DNA of 7,659 nucleotides from assembly GCA_027625125.1 (NCBI GenBank), contig JAQBXG010000078.1, positions 1-7,659 of the forward strand, in the 5' to 3' direction. Within the stretch, counting starts at the first letter, position 1, and each line of letters starts with the position of its first letter. This DNA comes from Pseudomonadota bacterium (GTDB lineage Bacteria; Pseudomonadota; Alphaproteobacteria; UBA2966; CAIVPW01). The translations under genes and the position numbers were made by a program. The notes under the pieces were generated by a model that saw nothing but the letters and a program-made list of their open reading frames with translations, was not told the DNA's origin and made no database searches. Shown piece by piece: positions 7,657 to 7,659 of the stretch.

Positions 7657-7659
7657 ACT

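Overview
The window reads as GC-rich chromosomal DNA from a proteobacterium, most likely an alphaproteobacterium of Rhodospirillales type. This rests on strong G/C preference at third codon positions, GTG and TTG starts, long open frames on the antisense strand, a DUF2277 protein beside an ABC-F ATPase, DUF4402 and DUF4386 family members, and a bacterial glutaminyl-tRNA synthetase. No 16S gene or tRNA is present, so the placement is an inference.

Layout from left to right: (1) positions 1-65 are one arm of a perfect 65-bp inverted repeat whose partner is 7592-7656; (2) a 467-residue pentapeptide-repeat protein (+) whose first residues are read from that repeat; (3) a small DUF2277 protein (+) followed after 3 nt by an ABC-F ribosome-associated ATPase (+), probably one transcription unit; (4) a 367-bp stretch without an intact gene, 3406-3772, which holds a decayed DUF4386 membrane-protein fragment (-) and, less certainly, the last codons of a LysR-type regulator (+); (5) glnS (-), complete, convergent with the ABC-F gene; (6) a 176-bp divergent intergenic region; (7) an exported TPR protein with an exact 42-residue repeat (+); (8) an exported DUF4402 beta-rich protein (+); (9) the N-terminal four membrane segments of an O-antigen ligase/polymerase-like protein (+), cut off where the right arm of the inverted repeat begins.

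Functionally, glnS and the ABC-F/DUF2277 pair belong to translation, while the right part (TPR, DUF4402, O-antigen ligase-like) is envelope or cell-surface related. The pentapeptide protein is cytoplasmic and of unknown role. I see no transposase, phage gene, toxin-antitoxin pair, CRISPR array or defence system.

The two most unusual signals are the perfect terminal inverted repeat, which enters reading frames on both sides, and the scar between the ABC-F gene and glnS. The scar looks like a collapsed divergent LysR/DUF4386 pair and may also have cost the ABC-F protein its C-terminal extension. The inverted repeat may be a genomic repeat at which the assembly broke, a real inversion, or a chimeric join; the window alone cannot decide.
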